Shown here piece after piece: positions 41,404-50,220 of a DNA stretch of 64,000 bases. Both the position numbers and the translations under genes were made by a program. Where the stretch lies: assembly GCA_900467745.1 (NCBI GenBank), contig UBQW01000058.1, forward strand, positions 1 to 64,000, read 5' to 3'. The stretch is from Hyphomicrobiales bacterium. Its GTDB lineage: Bacteria; Pseudomonadota; Alphaproteobacteria; Rhizobiales; Rhizobiaceae. A model generated the notes under the pieces. That model worked only from the letters and a program-made list of their open reading frames with translations. It did not search any database and was not told the origin of the DNA. Within the stretch, counting starts at the first letter, position 1. Every line of letters begins with the position of its first letter.

Positions 41404-41870
41404 TACGCAATTTCCATGATGGCATCGATTTCGACGGCGGCATTCATCGGCAACGCTGCCATGCCGACGGCGGCACGGGCATGCTTGCCGGCATCGCCGA
41501 GAACATTGGCGATCAAGTTCGACGCGCCGTTGATGACGAGGTGCTGTTCGACGAATTCAGGCACGGAAGCCACGAAGCCGTTCAGCTTGATCACGCGCTT
41601 GATGCGGCTAAGATCGCCGCCGAGGGCTGCACTTGCCTGCGCCAGGATGTTGATGACGCACAGCTCAGCGGCGCGCTGGCCAGTGGCGACGTCGACATTG
41701 CGGCCGAGGTGGCCGGTAACCGCGATCTTGCCGTCTTCGATCGGCAACTGGCCGGAGATGTGAAGGACGTTGCCCGAGATGACATAGGAAACGTAGTTTG
41801 CGGCGGGTGCTGCAGCCTGGGGCAGGGATATCCCCATCTCTTTGAGCCGTGCTGCGATCTGATCGGACAT
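41403..41870 (-). CDS. RidA/YjgF-family protein
   Basis: 155 residues, longer than canonical RidA (about 130), with an N-terminal leader of ~20 residues and the family core GNVLHISGQLPIEDG, ATGQRAAELCVINILAQ and MAALPMNAAVEIDAIMEIA. RidA hydrolyses reactive enamine/imine intermediates from PLP enzymes. The late Arg of RidA (in the GRP segment) is not obvious here, and the family subgroup is close to the YjgF/Rid groups lacking it. Whether it has deaminase activity is uncertain. Pairs with the GDPD gene. Confidence 0.85.
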   Translation of the reverse strand: MSDQIAARLKEMGISLPQAAAPAANYVSYVISGNVLHISGQLPIEDGKIAVTGHLGRNVDVATGQRAAELCVINILAQASAALGGDLSRIKRVIKLNGFVASVPEFVEQHLVINGASNLIANVLGDAGKHARAAVGMAALPMNAAVEIDAIMEIA

Positions 41871-42006
41871 TTTTCTCTCCGCTTTTGTTGTGAATAGTTC
41901 TAAAACTATGCATCTGGGCTTGAATCAATTTTGTGACACGATCGAGCCTCGATTTAGCCGGATGCGTTCTTATAACATCGTTGGTGAGTCCAACAGGAGA
42001 TTATCT

Positions 42007-42855
42007 ATGGTCCGATCGAGTCTTGCCGCGCTGTTGCTTGCAGGCGTTTCGGCAACCGCTCATGCGGCGACACCCGCAGCCGGCGCAGTGATGGCCACGG
42101 GCCTGATCGCGCATCGGGCGATCTACGATCTGGAACTGAAGGATGCGTCGGAACGCTCCGGCATTTCGGGCATGTCCGGCCGTATGGTCTACGAGTTCGA
42201 CGGCGATTATTGCACCGGCTACACCACGAAGTTCCGCTTCGTCACACAGATCGACACCGGCGATGCCGTGCGCGTCAGCGATCAGCAGACCAATACGTTC
42301 GAGAACCTGAAGGACCGCAAGTTCACCTTCGACACCAAGTCCTTCACCGACGACCAGCTCGACAAGGAAGTGAACGGTGCGGCCCAGGATCAGGCCGATG
42401 GGACCAAGGTCGATCTGAAGCAGCCATCGAGCAAGGAGCTGCAGCTGGCCGCAAGCCGCTTCCCCACCGAGCACATGATGGATGTCATCAAGAACGCCAA
42501 GGCCGGCACTCGTCTGTTCGAAGCCCGCGTCTTCGATGGCTCTGATGATGGTGACAAGGCGCTGGCGACGACAACGGTTGTCGGCAAGGCGGTGACGCCC
42601 GTCAGCGTCGAGGCCGATGCCGGCAATGCAGGCGCCTTTTCCAAGACGAGCTTCTGGCCGGTGACCATCTCCTACTTCAACGAAAACACCAAGACCGACG
42701 CTCTTCCGGTCTATCGCATGTCGTTCAAGCTCTATGAAAATGGCATCACGCGCGATCTGACGATGGATTACGGTGACTTCGTGCTCACCGGCAAGCTGTC
42801 GAAACTCGAGCTTCTCGATGCGAAAACGTCGCCTGTAAGTAATTGCACGCGTTGA
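42007..42855 (+). CDS. eipB: Cell envelope integrity protein EipB (DUF1849)
   Basis: 282 residues with a Sec signal peptide (MVRSSLAALLLAGVSATAHA). The mature protein is a DUF1849 beta-barrel/spiral. In Brucella, EipB is periplasmic and needed for envelope integrity under stress, and its C-terminal disulfide is conserved. Here the Cys in DGDYCTGY and the Cys in the last residues (VSNCTR) could be that pair. Motifs HRAIYDLEL and SGRMVYEF are family landmarks. I chose the ATG at 42007 with AGGAG upstream. Confidence 0.85.
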   Translation: MVRSSLAALLLAGVSATAHAATPAAGAVMATGLIAHRAIYDLELKDASERSGISGMSGRMVYEFDGDYCTGYTTKFRFVTQIDTGDAVRVSDQQTNTFENLKDRKFTFDTKSFTDDQLDKEVNGAAQDQADGTKVDLKQPSSKELQLAASRFPTEHMMDVIKNAKAGTRLFEARVFDGSDDGDKALATTTVVGKAVTPVSVEADAGNAGAFSKTSFWPVTISYFNENTKTDALPVYRMSFKLYENGITRDLTMDYGDFVLTGKLSKLELLDAKTSPVSNCTR

Positions 42856-42954
42856 AAGATTTGGACGTATTAGCGTGATACGGTATGCAAAGCGACTTGC
42901 TCTGTGCTAGACATCGCTCGACAGTGAGCGTTGACGGCAGGCGGAGTGCGTATA

Positions 42955-43662
42955 TTGCCAGGCTTTAGAGTATCGATCGTGGCCTTGATGGCCTTGGCTG
43001 TCGCCATCGGGGCGGCGGCGTTTTCCAGTTCGATCTCCGCGGCCGATTGCGGTTCGACCGCTTCGGCGGGCATCGATTGGGGTGGCTGCACCAAGAAGAA
43101 CCTGATGCTGCAGGACGGCGATTTCCAGAAAGGAAACCTCGCCGATGCCGATTTCACGCTCACCAATCTCAGCCACAGCAACCTCGCCTCCGCCAACCTG
43201 GAGAAGGCGACCCTGGTGCGCACCTGGTTTACCGGCTCCGATCTGACCAAGGCCAACTTCTCCAAGGTCGAGGCCTATCGCTCCGGCTTCGAGGGCGTAA
43301 AGGCCGAGGGTGCCAATTTCTCGGGCGCGGAGTTGCAGCGAGCCAATTTCAGCGGCGCAACGCTGAAGGGCGTCAATTTCGAAAAGGCCGAACTCAGCCG
43401 CGTGAATTTCAAGGGCGCGGATGTAACGGGCGCGAATTTCTCGCTCACCAACCTGTCGCGCGCTGACCTCAGCGGTGCCACCTTTACCGGCCCGCTCTCT
43501 TTCGATCGCGCTTTCCTGTTCCTGACGAGAATAAGCGGACTGGATCTGTCCCAAGCAACCGGCCTCGACGAGGCGCAGGTGGCACTAGCCTGCGGCGATT
43601 CGAAGACCAAGCTGCCCCAGGGCATGGCGACGCCGACAAGCTGGCCCTGCGACGCCGACTGA
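42955..43662 (+). CDS. Secreted pentapeptide-repeat protein
   Basis: 235 residues. A signal peptide is followed by a Cys pair (ADCGSTASAGIDWGGC), then about 25 pentapeptide repeats of the A(D/N)LxX type (LADADFTLTNLSHSNLASANLEKATL and so on) that form a right-handed quadrilateral beta-helix. The end (ALACGDSKTKLPQG, WPCDAD) has a further Cys pair. The start is uncertain: TTG at 42955 is about 8 bases after GCGGAG; a TTG at 42931 and a GTG at 42946 are alternatives. Function unknown. Confidence 0.75.
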   Translation: MPGFRVSIVALMALAVAIGAAAFSSSISAADCGSTASAGIDWGGCTKKNLMLQDGDFQKGNLADADFTLTNLSHSNLASANLEKATLVRTWFTGSDLTKANFSKVEAYRSGFEGVKAEGANFSGAELQRANFSGATLKGVNFEKAELSRVNFKGADVTGANFSLTNLSRADLSGATFTGPLSFDRAFLFLTRISGLDLSQATGLDEAQVALACGDSKTKLPQGMATPTSWPCDAD

Positions 43663-43877
43663 TCCGGCCAAGGGTCGGGAATGTGCCTAAAGGCCGGGCA
43701 TGGCGGTTATTTTGCCGATAAGGCTTGATTTTCCGGGGCGGGGAGGGTATGGCCCCCGCATTCCACACGTAAGGCATGGGATTGTCCGGGAGAAATCCGG
43801 ATGGTTCCGCCCGGTGGCATTCTCGAAGAGAGTGCTGTTCGCCTTGCGGAGGTTCAACCGGAAAAGGATAACAAGGC
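43663..43877 (+). promoter_or_regulatory. rpsB leader
   Basis: 215 bases with the rpsB promoter. Its ribosome site AAAGGA lies 12 bases before the start. A G+C-rich stretch at 43735-43760 and short complementary arms suggest a structured leader, and S2 genes are often autoregulated through one. I cannot assign a named RNA motif. Confidence 0.4.
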
Positions 43878-44645
43878 ATGGCATTGCCCGATTTTTCTAT
43901 GCGCCAGCTGCTTGAAGCAGGCGTCCACTTTGGTCACCAGACTCACCGCTGGAACCCGAAGATGAAGCCGTACATTTTCGGCGATCGTAACAACATCCAC
44001 ATCATCGACCTCGCGCAGACGGTTCCGCTTCTGTCGCGCGCTCTGCAGGCTGTTTCCGACACCGTAGCCCGTGGCGGCCGCGTTCTGTTCGTCGGCACCA
44101 AGCGCCAGGCTTCCGAGCTCATCGCTGACTCGGCCAAGCGTTCCGCTCAGTACTACGTCAACTCGCGTTGGCTCGGCGGCATGATGACCAACTGGAAGAC
44201 GATTTCGAACTCGATCCAGCGTCTGCGTAAGCTCGACGAGATCCTGTCTTCGGAACAGTCCGGCTACAACAAGAAAGAGCGCCTGAACCTCGAGCGCGAG
44301 CGCGAAAAGCTCGACAAGGCTCTCGGTGGTATCAAGGACATGGGCGGCACGCCGGACCTGATGTTCATCATCGACACCAACAAGGAAAAGATCGCGATCG
44401 ACGAAGCCAAGCGCCTCGGCATCCCGGTTGTCGCAATCATCGACTCGAACTGCGACCCGGACCTGATCGACTATCCGATCCCCGGCAACGACGACGCTTC
44501 GCGCGCCATCGCCCTGTACTGCGACCTGATCTCGCGCGCTGCCATCGACGGTATCGCTCGCCAGCAGAGCTCGTCGGGCCGTGACCTCGGTGCATCGATC
44601 GAAGCTCCGGCTGAGCCGGCGCTCGAAGGCGAAGCCGAAGCCTGA
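43878..44645 (+). CDS. rpsB: 30S ribosomal protein S2
   Basis: 255 residues. The S2 signature LLEAGVHFGHQTHRWNPKMKPYIFG opens the protein, and RWLGGMMTNW and PDLMFIIDTNKE follow. Residues about 240-255 are an acidic Ala/Glu tail. S2 binds the 30S body late in assembly. First gene of the rpsB-tsf-pyrH-frr block found in most bacteria. Confidence 0.97.
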   Translation: MALPDFSMRQLLEAGVHFGHQTHRWNPKMKPYIFGDRNNIHIIDLAQTVPLLSRALQAVSDTVARGGRVLFVGTKRQASELIADSAKRSAQYYVNSRWLGGMMTNWKTISNSIQRLRKLDEILSSEQSGYNKKERLNLEREREKLDKALGGIKDMGGTPDLMFIIDTNKEKIAIDEAKRLGIPVVAIIDSNCDPDLIDYPIPGNDDASRAIALYCDLISRAAIDGIARQQSSSGRDLGASIEAPAEPALEGEAEA

Positions 44646-44656
44646 TAAAAGAAGCA

Positions 44657-44676
44657 GGCGGATCAAATGGTCCGCC
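44657..44676 (+). terminator. Weak hairpin between rpsB and tsf
   Basis: GGCGGA/TCCGCC with an 8-base loop (44657-44676), no T run. It may attenuate transcription from rpsB into tsf. The gap (244 bases) also holds a perfect 12-base palindrome ATGACGCGTCAT at 44783-44794. Confidence 0.35.
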
Positions 44677-44889
44677 ATGCTTTCCAGAGATTGGGAAAAG
44701 GCCGCTCGCGACTTTCATGAAGTTGGGCGGCCTTGACCATTTCAGGCGAGGGGAAAAAGTCTCTCGCCATTTGAGTTTCGTTATGACGCGTCATTCATCA
44801 CGCTGTCATACATACAGGTACATTTCGTGCCTCAATCCGGTGCCGCACCGCTTTAGCGGGCCACCGTTTGAACCGACAAGAGGAAGCTT

Positions 44890-45816
44890 ATGACCGAGAT
44901 TACGGCTGCACTGGTGAAGGAACTGCGCGAAAAGTCCGGCGCAGGCATGATGGACTGCAAGAAGGCGCTGGTGGAAAACAACGGCGACATCGAAGCATCG
45001 ATCGACTGGCTCCGCGCAAAGGGCATCTCGAAGGCCGACAAGAAGGCTGGTCGCGCTGCTGCTGAAGGCCTCGTTGCCATCGCCGGCGCCGGCCACAAGG
45101 CTGTTGTCGTCGAGCTCAACTCGGAAACCGACTTCGTTGCCCGTAACGACGCCTTCCAGGATCTGGTTCGTGGCATCGCCAACGTTGCCCTGACGACCGA
45201 CGGTTCGGTTGAAGCCATCTCGGCTGCGACCTACCCGGCATCCGGCAAGCCGGTCGCCGACACGATCAAGGACGCGATCGCCACCATCGGCGAAAACATG
45301 ACGCTGCGTCGCTCTGCCAAGCTCGAAGTCGAGCATGGCGTTGTTGCGACCTACATCCACAACGCTGCCGGCGACGGCATCGGCAAGCTCGGCGTTCTGG
45401 TTGCCCTGAAGTCGGAAGGCGACAAGGCTGTCCTGACCTCGATCGGTCGCCAGGTTGCCATGCACATCGCTGCGACCAACCCGCTCGCGATCCGCGCTGA
45501 AGAAGTCGACGCTACCGTTGCAGAACGCGAACGTAACGTCTTCATCGAACAGGCTCGCGAATCCGGCAAGCCGGAAGCCATCATCGAAAAGATGGTCGAC
45601 GGCCGCATGCGCAAGTTCTTCGAAGAAGTCGCTCTTCTCTCGCAGGCTTTCGTCATCAACCCCGACCTGACGGTTGGTGCTGCTGTTGAGGCCGCTGCCA
45701 AGGAAGCCGGTGCCAAGATCGAAGTCGTCGGCATGGCGCGCCTCCTGCTCGGCGAAGGCGTCGAGAAGGAAGAGAGCGATTTCGCTGCTGAAGTGGCTGC
45801 TGTCGCCAAGAGCTGA
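44890..45816 (+). CDS. tsf: Elongation factor Ts
   Basis: 308 residues. The UBA-like N-terminus (ALVKELREKSGAGMMDCKKAL) and the nucleotide-exchange region SETDFVARND are clear. It releases GDP from EF-Tu. AGAGGA precedes the ATG. The protein and DNA are typical and highly biased toward preferred codons, as expected for a strongly expressed gene. Confidence 0.97.
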   Translation: MTEITAALVKELREKSGAGMMDCKKALVENNGDIEASIDWLRAKGISKADKKAGRAAAEGLVAIAGAGHKAVVVELNSETDFVARNDAFQDLVRGIANVALTTDGSVEAISAATYPASGKPVADTIKDAIATIGENMTLRRSAKLEVEHGVVATYIHNAAGDGIGKLGVLVALKSEGDKAVLTSIGRQVAMHIAATNPLAIRAEEVDATVAERERNVFIEQARESGKPEAIIEKMVDGRMRKFFEEVALLSQAFVINPDLTVGAAVEAAAKEAGAKIEVVGMARLLLGEGVEKEESDFAAEVAAVAKS

Positions 45817-45838
45817 TCGTCCTATATATGTGAAAACA

Positions 45839-45870
45839 GAAGGGCATCGCGTGACAACGCGGTGCCCTTC
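45839..45870 (+). terminator. Long hairpin between tsf and pyrH
   Basis: GAAGGGCATCGCG (45839-45851) pairs with CGCGGTGCCCTTC (45858-45870), one G-U wobble, loop TGACAA. There is no T run after it. A processing or partial-termination site between tsf and pyrH is plausible. Confidence 0.5.
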
Positions 45871-45909
45871 GTGTATCCGGCACTCAGCGGTAATATACGA
45901 GGAGCCAAG

Positions 45910-46632
45910 ATGTCGTCAGAGCCTGTCTACAAACGTGTTCTACTCAAGGCTTCCGGCGAAGCCCTCATGGGCAGCCAGGGATTTGGAATCGATGTAGCGG
46001 TGGCCGACCGCATTGCGGCCGACATAGCCGAAGCGCGGCAGATGGGTGTGGAAGTCGGCGTCGTCGTCGGCGGCGGCAACATCTTCCGCGGCGTGGCCGT
46101 CGCTTCCAAGGGCGGTGACCGCGTCACGGGCGACCACATGGGCATGCTCGCGACCGTCATCAACGCGCTGGCGCTGGCGACCTCGCTGCGCAAGCTCAAC
46201 ATCGACACGGTGGTGCTGTCGGCGATCGCCATGCCGGAGATCTGCGAGAGCTTCTCGCAGCGCGCCACGCTCTATCATCTTTCGCTGGGCCGCGTGGTGA
46301 TCTTCGCCGGTGGTACCGGCAACCCCTTCTTCACGACCGACTCGGCCGCTGCCCTTCGCGCCGCCGAAATGGGCGCCGAGGCGATCTTCAAGGGTACCCA
46401 GGTCGACGGTATCTATTCGGCCGATCCGAAGAAGGTGCCCGATGCCACGCGCTTCGACCAGCTGACGCACAAGGAAGTGCTCGACAAGGGCCTCGCCGTC
46501 ATGGACGTTGCGGCGGTCGCGCTGGCACGCGAAAATTCCATTCCGATCATCGTCTTCTCGATCCACGAGAAGGGCGGTTTTGCTGAAATCCTCCGGGGCG
46601 GCGGTCTGAAGACCATCGTTACCGACAACTGA
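45910..46632 (+). CDS. pyrH: UMP kinase
   Basis: 240 residues. The amino-acid-kinase-fold UMP kinase opens with YKRVLLKASGEALMG and has GGGNIFRG near residue 58. The ATG at 45910 follows GAGGAG; the in-frame ATG at 45862 lies in the hairpin and is not used. Phosphorylates UMP to UDP. Lies between tsf and frr as usual. Confidence 0.96.
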   Translation: MSSEPVYKRVLLKASGEALMGSQGFGIDVAVADRIAADIAEARQMGVEVGVVVGGGNIFRGVAVASKGGDRVTGDHMGMLATVINALALATSLRKLNIDTVVLSAIAMPEICESFSQRATLYHLSLGRVVIFAGGTGNPFFTTDSAAALRAAEMGAEAIFKGTQVDGIYSADPKKVPDATRFDQLTHKEVLDKGLAVMDVAAVALARENSIPIIVFSIHEKGGFAEILRGGGLKTIVTDN

Positions 46633-46687
46633 CAGAGTGGCGGCGCCCGAAGCGCGCCGCAGCTTCTACCGAGACAGGAGCACTGCT

Positions 46688-47248
46688 ATGAGTGAAGGCA
46701 TCGACATCAACGATATCAAGCGCCGCATGGATGGCGCGATCAATGCGTTCAAGAGCGATATCGCATCGCTGCGCACCGGTCGCGCATCGGCGAACATCCT
46801 CGACCCGGTCACGGTCGAAGCCTATGGTTCGCGCGTGCCGCTCAACCAGGTCGCGAACGTGACCGTGCCGGAGCCGCGCATGCTCGGCATTTCGGTCTGG
46901 GACAAGTCTATGGTCGGCGCCGTGGATCGTGCGATCCGCGAAGCCAATCTCGGCCTAAACCCGATCGTCGACGGCCAGAATCTTCGCATTCCGCTGCCCG
47001 AACTCAACGAAGAGCGCCGCAAGTCGCTCGTCAAGGTCGCACACGACTATGCCGAGAAAAGCAAGGTTGCGATTCGCCATGTTCGTCGTGACGGCATGGA
47101 CGGCCTTAAGAAAGCCGAAAAGGACGGTGTCATAGGGCAGGACCTGAGCCGCTCGCAGTCGGATCGTGTGCAGAAGATGACAGACGACACGATTTCTGAG
47201 GTCGACCGCTTGCTTGGCGAGAAGGAAAAGGAAATCATGCAGGTCTAA
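46688..47248 (+). CDS. frr: Ribosome recycling factor
   Basis: 186 residues, the normal length. The family core LRTGRASANILDPVTVEAYG and NLRIPLPELNEERRKSLVK are present. Splits post-termination ribosomes with EF-G. The ATG at 46688 has GACAGGAG upstream. Confidence 0.97.
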   Translation: MSEGIDINDIKRRMDGAINAFKSDIASLRTGRASANILDPVTVEAYGSRVPLNQVANVTVPEPRMLGISVWDKSMVGAVDRAIREANLGLNPIVDGQNLRIPLPELNEERRKSLVKVAHDYAEKSKVAIRHVRRDGMDGLKKAEKDGVIGQDLSRSQSDRVQKMTDDTISEVDRLLGEKEKEIMQV

Positions 47249-47292
47249 GGCGCAAAGCGCCTGCGCCTTGGACTGTAAAAACCGGACGGGAA

Positions 47293-48039
47293 ATGTTGGA
47301 AAGAACATTTGTGACTGTGCCAGAACACGTTGCCATCATCATGGATGGCAACGGTCGATGGGCAAAGCAGCGGGGGTTGCCGCGCACCATGGGGCATCGC
47401 AAGGGCGTTGACGCCGTGCGTGAGACCGTGCGCGCAGCGGGCGACATCGGGGTCAAGTATCTCACCCTTTTCGCCTTCTCGTCGGAGAACTGGCGCCGTC
47501 CGGAAACCGAGGTGTCGGACCTTTTGGGTCTGCTGAAGGCGTTCATCCGACGCGACCTCGCCGAACTGCACAAGCAGAACGTGCGCGTGAAGATCATCGG
47601 CGATCGCCACAGCCTGCAGAACGACATTCTCGACCTCTTGATCGACGCCGAAGAGACCACCAAGGCCAATACGGCGCTGACGCTGATCATCGCCTTCAAC
47701 TACGGCTCGCGCGACGAGATCGCCCGCGCCATGGCGAGCCTGGCGCGCGATGTCGAGCAGGGGCGGTTGCGCTCGCAGGATATCACGCCGGCGCTCATTA
47801 ACGCCCGGTTGGACACGGCAGGCATTCCCGATCCCGATCTCATCATCCGTACCAGCGGCGAAGAGCGGCTGTCGAACTTCCTGCTTTGGCAGGCGGCCTA
47901 TTCGGAATTCATCTTCATTCCCGATTACTGGCCGGATTTCAGCCGCGAGACGCTTTACGCCGCGCTCGAGACCTTCGCGTCGCGTAATCGCCGCTTTGGT
48001 GGCCTGGTCGCCGAAACCGCGGCGGCGGTGGGAACCTGA
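47293..48039 (+). CDS. uppS: Isoprenyl (undecaprenyl) diphosphate synthase
   Basis: 248 residues, a cis-prenyltransferase that builds undecaprenyl diphosphate, the carrier for peptidoglycan and O-antigen. HVAIIMDGNGRWAKQRGLPR (Asp in the pyrophosphate site) and RTSGEERLSNFLLWQAAYSE are the family blocks. Its stop overlaps the cdsA start by one base. Confidence 0.95.
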   Translation: MLERTFVTVPEHVAIIMDGNGRWAKQRGLPRTMGHRKGVDAVRETVRAAGDIGVKYLTLFAFSSENWRRPETEVSDLLGLLKAFIRRDLAELHKQNVRVKIIGDRHSLQNDILDLLIDAEETTKANTALTLIIAFNYGSRDEIARAMASLARDVEQGRLRSQDITPALINARLDTAGIPDPDLIIRTSGEERLSNFLLWQAAYSEFIFIPDYWPDFSRETLYAALETFASRNRRFGGLVAETAAAVGT

Positions 48040-48872
48040 TGCACCGCGAACTGCAGCTTCGTATCATCTCGGGCATCATCCTCGCGGTCATCGTGCTAGC
48101 CGCGACGTGGTATGGCGGGCTCGCTTTCAGCCTGCTGTCCGCCCTGATCGGGCTTTTGATCTATTATGAGTGGTCGACGATCACCCGCCTTGCGAGTGAG
48201 CAGCCGGTTGCCAATGCGATAGGCTGGATCGGGCAGGCGGCGATCGCCGTTGCTGTTGTATCCGGCACTGTTGGCTACTCGCTCATCCTGCTCTTGTTGT
48301 TCTTCGCCATCGCTGTCGGCTTTGTGGTCACCCGTGGCGTATCGCGCTGGTTCCCGGCGGGTATCGTCTATGCTGGGCTGACCGGGATCGCGCTCGCGAA
48401 TATTCGCGGCAGCGACGCAGCCGGCCTGCACGCGATGCTCTTCGTCTTCGCCGTCGTCTGGGCAACCGACATCCTCGCCTACTTCATCGGCCGCGCCATC
48501 GGCGGGCCGAAGCTTGCGCCAAGGATCTCGCCCGGCAAGACATGGTCCGGTGCGATCGGTGGCGCCGTCTGCGCGGTCATTGCCGGTGTGCTGGTGGCCT
48601 ACGCGGCATTTCCCGATGGCATCGCTCTCGCGGCCTTCGTGGCCCTCGTACTGTCCGTCTGCAGCCAGTCTGGCGACCTCTTCGAATCCTTCATCAAGCG
48701 CCGCTTCGGCGTCAAGGATTCCAGCCGTCTCATTCCGGGGCATGGCGGGGTCATGGACCGGGTTGACGGGCTCATTTTCGCCTGTTTTGCGGCGTTCTTG
48801 CTTGCCGGGCTTTTTTCGCTGATAAAGGGCGGAGAAATGGCGTCGCTGGGCGCAGCCTTGTTCGGCGGATAA
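48039..48872 (+). CDS. cdsA: Phosphatidate cytidylyltransferase
   Basis: 277 residues, a polytopic membrane protein (about eight hydrophobic segments) making CDP-diacylglycerol. The C-terminal signature SQSGDLFESFIKRRFGVKDSSRLIPGHGGVMDRVDG is intact. Translationally coupled to uppS. A dxr gene, found here in many bacteria, is not present between cdsA and rseP. Confidence 0.94.
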   Translation: MHRELQLRIISGIILAVIVLAATWYGGLAFSLLSALIGLLIYYEWSTITRLASEQPVANAIGWIGQAAIAVAVVSGTVGYSLILLLLFFAIAVGFVVTRGVSRWFPAGIVYAGLTGIALANIRGSDAAGLHAMLFVFAVVWATDILAYFIGRAIGGPKLAPRISPGKTWSGAIGGAVCAVIAGVLVAYAAFPDGIALAAFVALVLSVCSQSGDLFESFIKRRFGVKDSSRLIPGHGGVMDRVDGLIFACFAAFLLAGLFSLIKGGEMASLGAALFGG

Positions 48873-48900
48873 TGTCGAGAGAGGCTGACGGAAGGATTTT

Positions 48901-50034
48901 ATGGCAGGCTTGACCGAAATTTTTGGGTTTCTGACGGGATATATCGTTCCTTTCGTGCTCGTGCTTTCTCTCTTGGTGTTCGTACACGAGATGGGGCATT
49001 ACCTCGTCGGTCGCTGGAGCGGCATCCGCATTCTGGCGTTTTCGGTCGGGTTTGGTCCCGAACTCCTGGGCTTCACCGACAAGCATGGAACGCGCTGGAA
49101 GCTCTCGCTGATCCCGCTTGGCGGCTATGTCCGGTTCTTCGGCGACGAGGATGCGTCGAGCAAACCTGATGAGGGCAAGCTCGCGCAGATGTCGGACGAG
49201 GAGCGGGCGCGGTCGTTTGCCGGCGCTAAGCTTTGGAAGCGTGCGGCAACCGTCGCAGCCGGCCCGATCGCCAACTTCATCCTGGCAATCGCCATCTTCA
49301 CCGTCCTGTTTTCGATCTACGGCCGCTCGGTCGCCGATCCCGTCGTGGCTGAGGTCAAGCCGGGCAGCGTTGCTGCAACGGCCGGCGTCGTGCCGGGCGA
49401 CCTCCTGATCGCGATCGACGGCTCCAAGGTGCAGACTTTCGACGATGTGCGTCGCTACGTCAGCATCCGCCCGATGCAGAAGATCGTCGTCACGATCGAA
49501 CGCAACGGCGAGAAGATCGATGTGCCGATGGTGCCTAAACGCACCGAAATGACCGACCAGTTCGGTAACAAGATCGAGATCGGCCTGATCGGCCTTGTCA
49601 CCAATCAGGACGTCGGACATTTCCGCCAGCAGACCTACACGCCGCTTGAAGCGCTGCATGAGGGAACGCTGCAGACCTGGCACATTGTCACCGGTACCTT
49701 CAAATATATTGGCAATCTGGTGTCCGGTTACATGAAGCCCGACCAGCTCGGCGGACCGATCCGTGTCGCGCAGGCATCCGGCCAGATGGCTACCTTGGGC
49801 GTTGCAGCTTTGCTTCAGCTGGCCGCCGTATTGTCGGTTTCGATCGGATTACTCAACCTGATGCCGGTTCCGGTACTTGATGGCGGGCATCTGATGTTCT
49901 ATGCGATTGAAGCTGTGAGGGGAAAGCCGTTGGGATCGTCGGCCCAGGAGATTGCGTTTCGCATCGGACTGGCCATGGTTCTGAGCCTGATGGTTTTTGC
50001 CACGTGGAACGATATTAGTGCGCTGATCGGCTGA
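48901..50034 (+). CDS. rseP: Site-2 zinc metalloprotease RseP
   Basis: 377 residues, an inner-membrane intramembrane protease. The zinc site HEMGH begins at His29 in the first membrane segment. A PDZ domain (KPGSVAATAGVVPGDLLIAIDG) lies at about 150-230, and NLMPVPVLDGGH is the second catalytic motif. It cuts anti-sigma factors or signal peptides in envelope stress. 28 bases after cdsA, before bamA. Confidence 0.95.
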   Translation: MAGLTEIFGFLTGYIVPFVLVLSLLVFVHEMGHYLVGRWSGIRILAFSVGFGPELLGFTDKHGTRWKLSLIPLGGYVRFFGDEDASSKPDEGKLAQMSDEERARSFAGAKLWKRAATVAAGPIANFILAIAIFTVLFSIYGRSVADPVVAEVKPGSVAATAGVVPGDLLIAIDGSKVQTFDDVRRYVSIRPMQKIVVTIERNGEKIDVPMVPKRTEMTDQFGNKIEIGLIGLVTNQDVGHFRQQTYTPLEALHEGTLQTWHIVTGTFKYIGNLVSGYMKPDQLGGPIRVAQASGQMATLGVAALLQLAAVLSVSIGLLNLMPVPVLDGGHLMFYAIEAVRGKPLGSSAQEIAFRIGLAMVLSLMVFATWNDISALIG

Positions 50035-50071
50035 TTGCGGGACGAGGGAAAATTACGATTTATTTACGATG

Positions 50072-50109
50072 TTTCAAAGCTGTAGTGGCGAAAGCGTCAC
50101 GCTTTGAAA
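50072..50109. repeat. Long hairpin upstream of bamA
   Basis: TTTCAAAGC (50072-50080) and GCTTTGAAA (50101-50109) are perfect inverted copies, with a second inner stem (GTG...CAC, CG...CG) in the loop. It lies 37 bases after rseP and ~110 bases before bamA. It may end rseP transcription or mark the bamA promoter region. Confidence 0.5.
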
Positions 50110-50220
50110 TGAAGTAAACAGAAATTAACTAGCTCCCTTGCTTGTATATCAAAAGCGGGTAAAACGACACACGTGACCGGAATCGGGGGACGCCTGGTGA
50201 TGGGGACGAGAAAAAAGGTA

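Noticed and set aside
42931..42954. TTG at 42931 as the start of the pentapeptide-repeat protein
   Set aside because: It is possible, but the GCGGAG site lies after it, so the TTG at 42955 has the better ribosome site. Kept as an alternative.
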